Shown: positions 51,354-59,979 of the stretch, one piece after another
Numbering within the stretch: position 1 is the stretch's first letter
Layout: each line of letters starts with the position of its first letter
From: Candidatus Aminicenantota bacterium
Lineage (GTDB): Bacteria > Acidobacteriota > Aminicenantia > S016-38
Assembly (NCBI GenBank): GCA_026987025.1
Contig: JALSNJ010000026.1
Location: 186,001-250,000 of the forward strand
Length of the DNA: 64,000 nucleotides
Direction: 5' to 3'
The notes under the pieces: model-generated
What the model was told of the DNA's origin: nothing
What the model saw: only the letters and a program-made list of their open reading frames with translations
Database searches by the model: none
Position numbers and translations under genes: made by a program

Positions 51354-51389
51354 GGGAGGGGGAAGATTTCCTTCCCCCTCCCTTTTTTT
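51354..51389 (+). terminator. Rho-independent terminator
   Basis: GGGAGGGGGAAG (51354-51365) and CTTCCCCCTCCC (51371-51382) form a 12-bp perfect stem with an ATTTC loop, followed by seven Ts. It ends the subtilisin-barrel unit. Confidence 0.9.
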
Positions 51390-51409
51390 ATGTCCCAAGG
51401 GAGGAACGG

Positions 51410-52531
51410 ATGAGAAAGTTTCATCTCCTATTTTTAATTTCAGCTCTACTCCTTCTCTCCAGGTGCGGCAAAAAACCCGGGGAAAGGATCTGGGAATACC
51501 AACTTCCCACGGTAAGTTCGCCGGCGGTGGATAAAAACGGCGATGTAATAATGACCTCCTTGAAGGGAAAGGTGGTGAAGTTCTCCCCCTCGGGCAGGGT
51601 CAAGTGGATCTACGAGCCCAAGGACAGGGAGAAAAAGCCTCAGGCTATAACCTCTTCCCCATCCCTGGATGACGAAGGGAACATCTATTTCACCACCAGG
51701 GACGGTTTTTTATATTCACTTAACAGCAAGGGGAAACTTCGCTGGAGGAAGGAGGTCTCCGGGGCAGTGTCCTCCTCCCCGGCCATACACCCTGAGGGTC
51801 TCGTGATCTTCGGTGCCTTTGACACCGCCATATATGCCTTTGACCTGGAAGGCAACCTGAAGTGGCGGGTTTTTACCAGCGGCCCCGTCTTCGCCTCCCC
51901 CACTATAACCAAGGACGGAAGGATCATAATCGCCAGCAATGATAAATCGGTGTACTTTTTGAGCGTCCAGGGGGAGGTGCTTTATAAATTCCCCACCAGG
52001 GGGGTGGTGAGGACCTCTGCTGCCCTGGACCGGGAAGGGAATGTGTATATAACGGCCATGGACCATTACCTATATAAAATTTCCCCCCGGGGGAAAAGGA
52101 TATGGGAATTCAAGGCGGATTACTGGATAAAAACCGACCCGATAATAGACGGGGATGAAAATATTTATTTCGGAACCTCCTTAGGAACATTTTACTCCGT
52201 AAGCAGGGATGGAAAGCTCAACTGGAAATACAAAATAAAATTCCCTATAAAATCCACCGGCTTCGTTGGGGATGACGGGGTGGTTTATGTGGGGACCAAC
52301 GACATATCCATCCTGGGTTTCAACAAAAAGGGTGAAAGGGTCTTCCGCTTTGAAGAACCCAAGGGAAATCCGGTGGAGGCCAAGTTAAGCATCATACCGG
52401 GTCGGGGTTTTCTCCTCTTCGGAACCACCGACTTCTACGCCGTAAAGATAGGGGCCAAGGGACTTTCACCCAGGGCTCCATGGCCCAAATTCATGGGCAA
52501 CCTTCGCAATCAGGGGAGAAATTTCCGTTAA
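51410..52531 (+). CDS. PQQ-type beta-propeller lipoprotein
   Basis: A 373-residue protein with a lipobox (LLLSRCGK, Cys about 19). At least seven propeller blades are visible as repeats of the form DGxxYxxSxxGKxxW, for example DGFLYSLNSKGKLRWRKEV, DTAIYAFDLEGNLKWRVF, DKSVYFLSVQGEVLYKF, DHYLYKISPRGKRIWEF and GTFYSVSRDGKLNWKYKI. This is a complete propeller, unlike the shorter relative at 9427. The residues needed for PQQ itself are not evident, so it is more likely a scaffold such as BamB. GGGAGGAACGG precedes the ATG. It sits 18 bp upstream of smc. Confidence 0.82.
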   Translation: MRKFHLLFLISALLLLSRCGKKPGERIWEYQLPTVSSPAVDKNGDVIMTSLKGKVVKFSPSGRVKWIYEPKDREKKPQAITSSPSLDDEGNIYFTTRDGFLYSLNSKGKLRWRKEVSGAVSSSPAIHPEGLVIFGAFDTAIYAFDLEGNLKWRVFTSGPVFASPTITKDGRIIIASNDKSVYFLSVQGEVLYKFPTRGVVRTSAALDREGNVYITAMDHYLYKISPRGKRIWEFKADYWIKTDPIIDGDENIYFGTSLGTFYSVSRDGKLNWKYKIKFPIKSTGFVGDDGVVYVGTNDISILGFNKKGERVFRFEEPKGNPVEAKLSIIPGRGFLLFGTTDFYAVKIGAKGLSPRAPWPKFMGNLRNQGRNFR

Positions 52532-52534
52532 TCA

Positions 52535-52543
52535 TGGCATAAT
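52535..52543 (+). promoter_or_regulatory. Extended -10 box, leaderless start of smc
   Basis: TGgCATAAT ends exactly 6 nt before ATG 52550. The 18-bp gap has no Shine-Dalgarno. Confidence 0.5.
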
Positions 52544-52549
52544 TATTTT

Positions 52550-55500
52550 ATGTACCTCCACTCCGTTTTGCTCAGCGGGTTTAAGACCTTTCCCGTAAGG
52601 ACCTACATTAAATTCCATCCAGGCATCACCTCCATAGTGGGCCCCAACGGTTCTGGAAAAAGTAATATAGTGGACGGGATACTCTGGGCCATGGGGGAGG
52701 GAAGGGGCAGCCTTCTCAGGGCTTCCCGCATGGAGGATGTGATCTTCAAGGGATCCTCCAGCAGGGCCCCCCTCTCCAGGGCCGAGGTAGTATTGAACTT
52801 TGCGGAAGGGGAGGAGTCCATAAGCATAGGTAGGAGGGTTTACAGGGACGGGGAAAGCGATTTTTTGATTAACGGGGCCATGGTCCGATTGAGGGACCTT
52901 CAGGACAAACTGAGGGAGATAGGGATAGAGGCCAGGGAATATGTGGTCATAGAGCAGGGGCAGGTGGAAGCCCTCCTCAGCATGGAACCCGCCGAAAGGA
53001 TGGTCTTCTTAGAGGCCCTGGCCGGGGTAAGCATGTACCGGGAGCGAATAAAGGAAGCCCTTAGAACCTTAGAGAGGGTTAAGGAAAGGCTTCAGCTTCT
53101 GGAGGCCCGTCAGAGGGAAATTGAAGAGAATTACTCCAAGGTAAAGGGGGAACTGGACCTCCTCCTCAGGTACCGCGCCCTAACCTCCCAACTGGAAAAG
53201 CTCTATTCCTCCCTTTTGATAAAAAAGAGGATGTCTCTGCTCCTCTCCATGGAAAAACTGCAGCAGGAGGAGAAAAGCTTGCAGGAAAAACTTTCAAAAA
53301 TAGCTTTCCAGACCTCAGAACTTCTCCAGCGAGCAAGAAAGTTAAGCGAGGAGAAGGCGATCCTCATGGAAAAGATAAAGGACCTGGAGGCGGAGAAGGC
53401 GGAGTTAAAAGGGAAGGAAGCGGAGCTAAGGCCGAAAATTTATTCCCTGACCGAAGAGGTTACCAAACTCAGTGAGAGGAAGGAAAACTACAGAAGGAAG
53501 CTGGAGGAGGCCAACCGCAGGTTGGAGAGTTTAAAGGAAAGACTGGAAAGGGCTAAGGTGCGCCTTCAGGAGGAGAAGGAAAGATACCTCCGGCTACAGA
53601 GGAAGCACCGCCAGGCCCAGGAGGAGGAAAAAAAGGAGGAAGAAGCCCTCCAGGGAGAAAGGCGAGCCTACATTTCCCTTCTTTCAGAATATCAAAAGAG
53701 GAGGGCTTTAAAAGAAGAAAGGGAAAGGAGATTAACCAGGGCCCTTGAAGAAAGGAAAAATCTGGAAAGAGAGCTCTCCCGCCTCAGGGAAGAGGCCCTG
53801 CCACCTCCCCAGGACCTTGAACCCCTGGAGGCAAGATGGAAACTTCTTCAAGAGGAAAAGGAAAGGCTAACCTCTGCCCTTTCCGTAAAAAGGGAAAGGT
53901 TGAAGCAAGTAAGGAGGACCATAGAGGTGCTCCAGAAGGCCCTCAAAGGAAAGGAATCAAGGAAGATAAAAATAAAGCAGGAATACTCAGACCTGGCAGA
54001 GCTCCTCTGGGAAAGGGAACTTCGGGCGCGGCCCCTGGAAAATCCGGAGGAACTTGAACCCGGCCTTTACCTCCTTGAAAGGGAATGGCCTGAAGGGGAA
54101 TTTAAAGCGGTGGCCGGGGCGGAGGTCCCCTTCAGGGATGCCCTGTGGAGGGAGAACCTTCCGCAGGCCATAGAAGCCTGGCGAAGGGAAGGCAGAGCCG
54201 TGGTTTTTCCGGAAGGTGTAATTTACCCCGAGGGCGTGCTGAGAATAAAAGGAAAGGACAGGGGAAGCCTATCCCTGCTTTTAGAACTGGAAAGGCTTAA
54301 GGCTGAAGAGGCTGAGCTTGCCAGGGCCATCCAGCGGGAGGGCCAGAGGGAGGAGAACCTGGTCCAGGAACTGAGTGAGCTGAAAACCCGGCTGAAGGAA
54401 GCCCGCCATCAGGAGGAAAGAAGAAAAAGGCTGCGGGAGGAAAGGGAAAGGAAGTTGAAAAAAATCCAGGAAAGACTATCGGCCCTGCAAGAGGAAATAG
54501 AGGAGCACCTTCCTGAAGAGGAACTCCCTGAAAAGGAAGTGGAAAAAATGGAAACCCTGCTCCGGGAAAGGGAAAAGGAGTTAAGGGAAGGGGAAAAAAG
54601 GCTCTCCGTGCTCAGGAAAAGGGCTTCCGAGGCCGCTTCAGAGCTCAGGCTCTGCAACAGGGAAATTGTAAGGCTGGAGGAGGAGATAAGGAGGGGAGAA
54701 AAAGATAAGGAAAGGCTGCTCAGCGAAATAAGCGAGATGGAAAGGAGGATTCAGAAGAACCTCCGGTCCCTTCACGAAAACCGGGAAATCCTGGAAGAAC
54801 TCAAAGGAAGGGAAAGGGAGATAGAGGGGAAGATAGGAAAAATAGAGGAAAGGATATCCCACCTTCTCCAGGAAAACTCCAGGGTAGAAGAACAGGGCAG
54901 AAGCCTTGACAGAAAACTGGGAAAACTTCACAGGGAAGAGCTCAGATTAAAGGACAAAGCCGGGGAAATAAAAGGGGAGATGGAGAGGCTCCGGGAAAGG
55001 CTGGAAGCCCTGAAAAAGGAGGCTAAGGAAAGGGTGGGAAGGCCTCTCCTTTCCCTGAAGGACCATTACGACCTTCCTCCGGAAGAGCTCCAGAGCAAAA
55101 TAGCCCGATTGGAAGAGGAAAGGTCCTCCTTAGGGGATATAAATTTCAAGGCCGAAAGGGAGGAGGCGGAAATACGCCGGCAGCTGGAGGAAATTCTGGA
55201 GCAGAAGCAGGACCTCCTTCAAGCCATGGAAACTGCCAGGGAAACCGCCAGGTCCCTGGAGAGAGCCTATCACCGAAGGATAAGGGAAGCCTTTGAAAGG
55301 TTGGCCCACGAGTATTCCTCGGTTTTTTCCTCGGTGGCAGAGGGGGAGGTTCTTCTCAAAATGGAAGAAGGCCTGAACATTAGCGTGAGGTTCAAGGGGA
55401 AGAAATTCCAGCCCCTTTCCATGCTTTCCGGAGGGGAAAGGGCCCTGGCCTCCCTCCTTTTCTACATATCCCTGTTCAGGATAAAACCCGCCCCCTTTCT

Positions 55501-55720
55501 GATTTTAGACGAGGTGGACGCCCCCTTGGACCTTCCCAACCTTACAAAACTCATATCCTTAGTGAAGGAGCTGAAAAAAAGCACCCAGATAATAATGATA
55601 ACCCACAACCCCACCACGGCCAGGAACGCCGATTACATATACGGGATAAGCATGCCCGAGGACGGAACCTCCAGGGTTTACTCCGTCAGGGCCGAAGAGC
55701 TTTTCAACCATGGAAGATAG
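52550..55720 (+). CDS. smc: Chromosome segregation ATPase SMC with a very short hinge
   Basis: Condensin core, 1056 residues. The N-terminal head has Walker A GPNGSGKSNIVDGI, MEDVIFKGSSSRAP and VIEQGQVEALLSMEPAER. The C-terminal head has the signature LSGGERALASLLFYI and Walker B LILDEVDAPLD. Long Glu/Lys/Arg coiled coils fill about 165-475 and 575-905. The hinge is only about 90 residues (about 478-570) instead of the usual 150-200. It keeps the QAIEAWRREGRAVVFPEGVIYPEGVL half, which resembles the second hinge lobe, and lacks clear first-lobe GYxGxxxDLI and Gly-rich dimer motifs. No frameshift is apparent. It overlaps the GT-C gene by 11 bp. Confidence 0.93.
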   Translation: MYLHSVLLSGFKTFPVRTYIKFHPGITSIVGPNGSGKSNIVDGILWAMGEGRGSLLRASRMEDVIFKGSSSRAPLSRAEVVLNFAEGEESISIGRRVYRDGESDFLINGAMVRLRDLQDKLREIGIEAREYVVIEQGQVEALLSMEPAERMVFLEALAGVSMYRERIKEALRTLERVKERLQLLEARQREIEENYSKVKGELDLLLRYRALTSQLEKLYSSLLIKKRMSLLLSMEKLQQEEKSLQEKLSKIAFQTSELLQRARKLSEEKAILMEKIKDLEAEKAELKGKEAELRPKIYSLTEEVTKLSERKENYRRKLEEANRRLESLKERLERAKVRLQEEKERYLRLQRKHRQAQEEEKKEEEALQGERRAYISLLSEYQKRRALKEERERRLTRALEERKNLERELSRLREEALPPPQDLEPLEARWKLLQEEKERLTSALSVKRERLKQVRRTIEVLQKALKGKESRKIKIKQEYSDLAELLWERELRARPLENPEELEPGLYLLEREWPEGEFKAVAGAEVPFRDALWRENLPQAIEAWRREGRAVVFPEGVIYPEGVLRIKGKDRGSLSLLLELERLKAEEAELARAIQREGQREENLVQELSELKTRLKEARHQEERRKRLREERERKLKKIQERLSALQEEIEEHLPEEELPEKEVEKMETLLREREKELREGEKRLSVLRKRASEAASELRLCNREIVRLEEEIRRGEKDKERLLSEISEMERRIQKNLRSLHENREILEELKGREREIEGKIGKIEERISHLLQENSRVEEQGRSLDRKLGKLHREELRLKDKAGEIKGEMERLRERLEALKKEAKERVGRPLLSLKDHYDLPPEELQSKIARLEEERSSLGDINFKAEREEAEIRRQLEEILEQKQDLLQAMETARETARSLERAYHRRIREAFERLAHEYSSVFSSVAEGEVLLKMEEGLNISVRFKGKKFQPLSMLSGGERALASLLFYISLFRIKPAPFLILDEVDAPLDLPNLTKLISLVKELKKSTQIIMITHNPTTARNADYIYGISMPEDGTSRVYSVRAEELFNHGR

Positions 55721-57386
55721 AAGGGCGAAGGGGATAATATTCTTCGTTTTTCTTGCGTTTCTCCTTTTGGCCCTGAGGTTTCCGGTGGAGAAGGTCCAGT
55801 CCCACTCCTTCTTTGACGACGAAGCCATATATTACATGATGAGCTATTCTCTGGCCTTTGACCTTGACCTGAAATACGACAAAGGGGACCTCCTTCGTTT
55901 TTCCCGCCTTTATGGGGGGCTCCCCCAGGGAATTTTCTTAAAGAAAAACGAAGGGGGAATTTTCTTCGCCAAGTCCTTCGCCTATCCCCTGGCCGTAGCC
56001 CCCTTCGTGAGGGTCTTCGGAAACAGGGGCTTCTTCGTCCTGGCCTCCCTGCTTCTCCTTATGGATCTGCTGATAATATATTCCTTCGCCAAGGAGAGGT
56101 TCTCCCCGGCGACCTCCCTGGGAATCTCCCTGGGAATTCTCTTCCTTTCGGTGATGTGGACCTATTTCTTCTGGATTTCCACGGAGTTCTTCAACTTCTC
56201 CCTGGCTCTGCTCGTCCTTTACCTGGCCTTTAAAAGGGAAGGACTTCCTTCCCTGCTTTTAGCCTCCTTCCTTCTGGGATATTTAACCTTCTCCAAGCCC
56301 ACCAATTCCCTTTACGCCCTTCCGGCTATAGGGCTTCATTTCTTCTCCTTCCGCTGGAGGAGAATGCTCAGGGCCCTCCTGATGGGGGTTGTTTTCCTTT
56401 TATCCACCGCCGCCTTTTTCGGGGCCAATAGGGCCATGACCGGGGAGTGGAACTACATGGGAGGGGAGAGGCGAAGTTTCTATTACCATTTTCCCTTAGA
56501 AAGCAAGGATTTTTCCTTCAGCCAGGGAAATCTCATGAGCGCCAAGGATTACTGGCAGAGGTTCTATTTGACCCCTAAGATATTCTTTCTAAACCTTTAT
56601 TATTATTTTTTCGGCAGGTTCTCCGGAATGCTCATATATTTCCTCCCTGCCTTCCTCATCTTTATAGCCTTCCGGGGAGGTGGGCTGAAGCCATGGCTGC
56701 TGTTTGCCTCTATCGTCATAGGCATAGTATCCTCGGTGGCCCTTATGCCCGACAATTTCATCGGAGGGGGAGGGTGTCTGGGGAACCGTTATTTCCCCAA
56801 TTTTTACCCCCTTTTCATCGCCCTCATACCCCATGTAAGGGCGTGGTTCAAAAAGCCCCTGTGGATAGCCCCCCTCTTCCTTTACCCCGTTTATCTGGCC
56901 CCACTTACATCATCCTCCTTCCCTTCCACCGTGGGGAAGATGGGCCTTCGGGACCTTTTCCCGGTGGAAATCACCCAGATTAACTCCATCCCAACCAACA
57001 TAAATCCCCACGCCTTCCGGGTCCCCTACGGAAAAATTTTCGTTTACCACCTGGACGACCACTTCTGCGGAAGGAGGGGGAAATACATTTACCTGCTGGG
57101 AAATTCCAAGGCGGAGATGATACTGGCGGTGCCCAGGGAAACCGAGAATCTGAGCGTAGAGGTAAAGGCGGAGGGACCTGTAAAGCTCAAAATCGGAGGG
57201 AAAAAGATAGCTCTGCTGCGCTCCGGAAGATTTCTACTGCAGGGAATAAAGGGGACGCAAATCAGGGGTGTAAAATACATCTTCGCCTGGGTAAAAACCC
57301 TTTACTCTAAGGAGGATAGAAAGAAAGGAGTTTTCTGCGGTGCCATGCTCAGGATTGAACCCCTCCCGGCTCCGCCGTCTCGGTGA
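55710..57386 (+). CDS. GT-C-type membrane glycosyltransferase-like protein
   Basis: A 558-residue protein with about eleven membrane helices. After the first helix comes SFFDDEAIYYMMSYSLAFD, whose acidic pair (DDE) in the first outer loop is the GT-C catalytic signature, followed by GIFFAKSFAYPLAVAPFV. This is the layout of ArnT/PMT-like lipid-linked sugar transferases. The last 110 residues (NSKAEMILAVPRETENLSVEVKAEG) form a soluble beta-rich tail. Acceptor and donor are unknown. It overlaps smc by 11 bp and endonuclease V by 47 bp. Confidence 0.75.
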   Translation: MEDRRAKGIIFFVFLAFLLLALRFPVEKVQSHSFFDDEAIYYMMSYSLAFDLDLKYDKGDLLRFSRLYGGLPQGIFLKKNEGGIFFAKSFAYPLAVAPFVRVFGNRGFFVLASLLLLMDLLIIYSFAKERFSPATSLGISLGILFLSVMWTYFFWISTEFFNFSLALLVLYLAFKREGLPSLLLASFLLGYLTFSKPTNSLYALPAIGLHFFSFRWRRMLRALLMGVVFLLSTAAFFGANRAMTGEWNYMGGERRSFYYHFPLESKDFSFSQGNLMSAKDYWQRFYLTPKIFFLNLYYYFFGRFSGMLIYFLPAFLIFIAFRGGGLKPWLLFASIVIGIVSSVALMPDNFIGGGGCLGNRYFPNFYPLFIALIPHVRAWFKKPLWIAPLFLYPVYLAPLTSSSFPSTVGKMGLRDLFPVEITQINSIPTNINPHAFRVPYGKIFVYHLDDHFCGRRGKYIYLLGNSKAEMILAVPRETENLSVEVKAEGPVKLKIGGKKIALLRSGRFLLQGIKGTQIRGVKYIFAWVKTLYSKEDRKKGVFCGAMLRIEPLPAPPSR

Positions 57387-57969
57387 GGTTCAGAGGAAGT
57401 ATTCCTCCCTTTATATACCGGAGAAATACAGACCTGCGGAGAAAATCGCCGGGCTTGACTGCGCGTACCGGAAAGAACTCATAGCCTGCTCCGGGGTCCT
57501 ATGGGAGAGAAGCGGAAAAATCCTGGAGACGAGGAATGTGAAGGGAAGGGTTCTTTTTCCTTACCTTTCCGGTTTTTTCGCCTTCAGGGAAGGGCCATGG
57601 CTGGTGGCCCTTTTGAGGAAATTTACCTTAAAACCGGACCTGGTCTTCGTGGACGGGAACGGCCTCCTTCATCCACGAAGGGCAGGGCTGGCCGTCTTCG
57701 TGGGGGTCCGCGGCGGGCTTCCCACGGTGGGGATAAGCAAAAGACCTCTTAGAGGACTACCCTGGGACTGCGGGAAGGAAATTGTGGAGCTTTCCGGAGG
57801 CTATGCCCTGTGCAGGAAGGGCTGGAAGAGGCCCATCTTTATATCCCCGGGGAACCTGCTCTCCCCTGAGCAAGCTCTGAGGGCTTATCTTGACCTTTCT
57901 CCCCACAAAATCCCGGCGCCCTTGAGAAAGGCCCACCTTTCAGCCCGAAGGCTCCTTTATGAGTCCTAA
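57340..57969 (+). CDS. nfi: Endonuclease V
   Basis: Nicks DNA near deoxyinosine, a deamination product that forms faster at high temperature. The 209-residue protein has Asp40 (IAGLDCAY), Tyr75 in FPYLSGFFAFREGP, Glu84, Asp105 in VDGNGLLHPRRAGLA and His111, corresponding to the metal and base-recognition residues. PTVGISKRPL follows as usual. The start is GTG 57340, supported by AAAGGAG nine bases upstream, and lies inside the end of the GT-C gene. The 3' end overlaps the convergent ttuA by 30 bp. Confidence 0.92.
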   Translation: MPCSGLNPSRLRRLGEVQRKYSSLYIPEKYRPAEKIAGLDCAYRKELIACSGVLWERSGKILETRNVKGRVLFPYLSGFFAFREGPWLVALLRKFTLKPDLVFVDGNGLLHPRRAGLAVFVGVRGGLPTVGISKRPLRGLPWDCGKEIVELSGGYALCRKGWKRPIFISPGNLLSPEQALRAYLDLSPHKIPAPLRKAHLSARRLLYES

Positions 57970-58845
57970 TCTTATCTTCATTCTGCATACCGCACATATT
58001 CCTCCCGCGGTGGTGGGATAGCCGCACAACCTGCAGGGCTGCGGTTTTTCCTTTATGGGGTTGCGGAATCTCCCCCTAATTTTATAAAAACCCTTGAGGA
58101 AGCTCAGGCGGGTCCCCGTCATCCTGAGCTCTATCTGCCTCATTATGTTTTTGTAAAAAATGGAGGTGGCTCCCCGGGAAAAGGGGCACCTTTCCCCGTG
58201 ATATTCTATTCCCCTCATGAAGGCGTATGCAGCGGTTTCCCTTTCGCTGAGATAAACCAAGGGCTTTATTTTCCTGGAAAATCCGAACTCCGCAGGAAGG
58301 ACCGGAAACTGATGGTAAAGGTATTCTTCCTTCCAGTGAAGGAGGTTGCCGAAGAGGAAGGCCACTTCATCGTCCAGGTTGTGTCCGGTGGCCACCGCTG
58401 AAAACCCCCGGGCCGCCCGGTCCATGTAGTATCTTTTAAGCCGACCGCAGAGTTTGCAGGCGGGTTCCCTGAGCCTGCGGGCTATCTCCCCCAGGGGAAG
58501 ACCGAATTCCTCTTGGAGGGAAACTATCTTCAGGGGAAGTCCCCGACCGGAGGCGAATTTCTCCACCTTTTCCCTTGCCTTAGAGGAAGACCCCTCAATG
58601 CCCAGGTCCAGGAAGAAACCCTCCGTTTGGTAGCCCAGAAGGTCCAGGGCATCCCAGAGGGCGAGGCTATCCTTTCCCCCGGAGACCGCCACCAGGACCC
58701 TGTCCCCCTGGTTGAGCATTTTGAAATCCCTTATGGCCTTCTTAACCCTTTTTAGGAAAAAATCCAGGAAGTGCTCACGGCAGAGGGCCAGGTGATACTG
58801 GGGCAGGTATATCTCCGCCTCCCCCTTACATATCCTACACTTCAT
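57940..58845 (-). CDS. ttuA: TtuA-type tRNA 2-thiolation enzyme
   Basis: Installs sulfur at position 2 of ribothymidine 54 in tRNA, a thermostabilising change. The 301-residue protein has an N-terminal zinc site (Cys3, Cys6, Cys22, His25), the PP-loop VAVSGGKDS (55-60), TGHNLDDE, and a C-terminal zinc site (Cys271, Cys274, Cys284, Cys287). Cys130, Cys133 and Cys220 match the three Cys that hold the 4Fe-4S cluster in TtuA. TtcA and archaeal NcsA are relatives, but the two zinc fingers favour the TtuA/NcsA group. It overlaps the isocitrate dehydrogenase gene by ATGA. Confidence 0.85.
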   Translation of the reverse strand: MKCRICKGEAEIYLPQYHLALCREHFLDFFLKRVKKAIRDFKMLNQGDRVLVAVSGGKDSLALWDALDLLGYQTEGFFLDLGIEGSSSKAREKVEKFASGRGLPLKIVSLQEEFGLPLGEIARRLREPACKLCGRLKRYYMDRAARGFSAVATGHNLDDEVAFLFGNLLHWKEEYLYHQFPVLPAEFGFSRKIKPLVYLSERETAAYAFMRGIEYHGERCPFSRGATSIFYKNIMRQIELRMTGTRLSFLKGFYKIRGRFRNPIKEKPQPCRLCGYPTTAGGICAVCRMKIRLGLIKEPSG

Positions 58846-59969
58846 ACACCTTCCCTGTAGAGGCGGGCAACCTCCTGGGCCACCTCCAGGGTGGAGTTGT
58901 TTCCTCCGAGGTCGTAGGTTTTAACCTTGCCTTCCTCTATGACCCGGGCTATGGCCCTCTCCATCCTTTCCGCCTTTTCCTTCTCCCCAAGGTAGTCCAG
59001 CATCATCTTGGTGGCAAGGAGCATGGCCATGGGGTTTACTTTGTATTGCCCGGCGTATTTGGGGGCGGAACCGTGGGTGGGTTCAAAGAGGGCGAAATTA
59101 TCCCCTATGTTTCCTGAGGGGGCAAATCCCATACCCCCCACCAGCTGGGCGGAAAGGTCGGAAATTATGTCGCCGAAGAGGTTTTCCGCCACCAGGACAT
59201 CGTATTTTTCGGGATTTTTCACCAACCACATGGTCATGGCATCTATGTTGGCTTCCCAGAGCTCCACCTCAGGATACTCTTTGGCTATTTCCCTGGCCAC
59301 CCTGGTTATCAATCCCCCCGTTTCCCTTAAAACATTGGGCTTTTCTACCAGGGTAACGCTCTTTCTGCCGTTGGCCCTGGCATATTCAAAGGCTGCCCTC
59401 ACAATTCTCTCGCATCCCTTCTTTGTCATTATCCTGGTGGAGAGGGCTATCTCATCGGCGGGGACATTTTCAAACTTCTTCATCTTGGGATGGATAAGGA
59501 GGGCCTTCCTCACCTCGTCGGGGAGAGGGTAGAATTCCACCCCCGCATACATTCCCTCGGTGTTCTCCCTGAAAATAACAAGGTCTATGTTGTCCCTGTA
59601 GTTAAGGGGATTTCCTTTGTATGCCTTACAGGGCCTGAGGTTTATGTAGAGGTCAAATTCCTGTCGCAGCCTTACTATAGGAGAAAAGTAAACATATCCC
59701 TTTCCCCGAAGCTCCGGGGCCAGCTCTCTGGCCGCCTCGTCCTTGGGCTTGGAGGTAATGGCCCCCATAAGGGCAGCGTCGGCGGTCTTCAAAAGTTCAA
59801 TGGTTCGTTCTGGAAGGGGATTTCCCTCCCTCTTCCAGAACTCCCAGCCTATATCCCCTTCCACATACTCGGCATCCAGCTTTACCTCCTCCAGAACTAT
59901 CCTGGCCGCATCCATAACATCCCTCCCGATCCCATCTCCGGGAAGGAGAACTATCCTGTACTTGGCCAT
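58842..59969 (-). CDS. NAD(P)-dependent isocitrate dehydrogenase family enzyme
   Basis: Decarboxylating beta-hydroxyacid dehydrogenase of 375 residues. LPGDGIGRDVM, INLRPCKAYKGNPL, FRENTEGMYAGVEF (substrate-binding loop), EKPNVLRETGG and NLFGDIISDLSAQLVGGMGFAPSGNIGD (metal and cofactor region) are present. The RENTEGMYAG form and ELAPELRGKGYVYFSP segment fit isocitrate (or homoisocitrate) rather than isopropylmalate dehydrogenases. A specific cofactor choice was not derived. AAGGAGGTTGAA precedes the ATG. It sits between speE and ttuA. Confidence 0.85.
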   Translation of the reverse strand: MAKYRIVLLPGDGIGRDVMDAARIVLEEVKLDAEYVEGDIGWEFWKREGNPLPERTIELLKTADAALMGAITSKPKDEAARELAPELRGKGYVYFSPIVRLRQEFDLYINLRPCKAYKGNPLNYRDNIDLVIFRENTEGMYAGVEFYPLPDEVRKALLIHPKMKKFENVPADEIALSTRIMTKKGCERIVRAAFEYARANGRKSVTLVEKPNVLRETGGLITRVAREIAKEYPEVELWEANIDAMTMWLVKNPEKYDVLVAENLFGDIISDLSAQLVGGMGFAPSGNIGDNFALFEPTHGSAPKYAGQYKVNPMAMLLATKMMLDYLGEKEKAERMERAIARVIEEGKVKTYDLGGNNSTLEVAQEVARLYREGV

Positions 59970-59979
59970 TTCAACCTCC

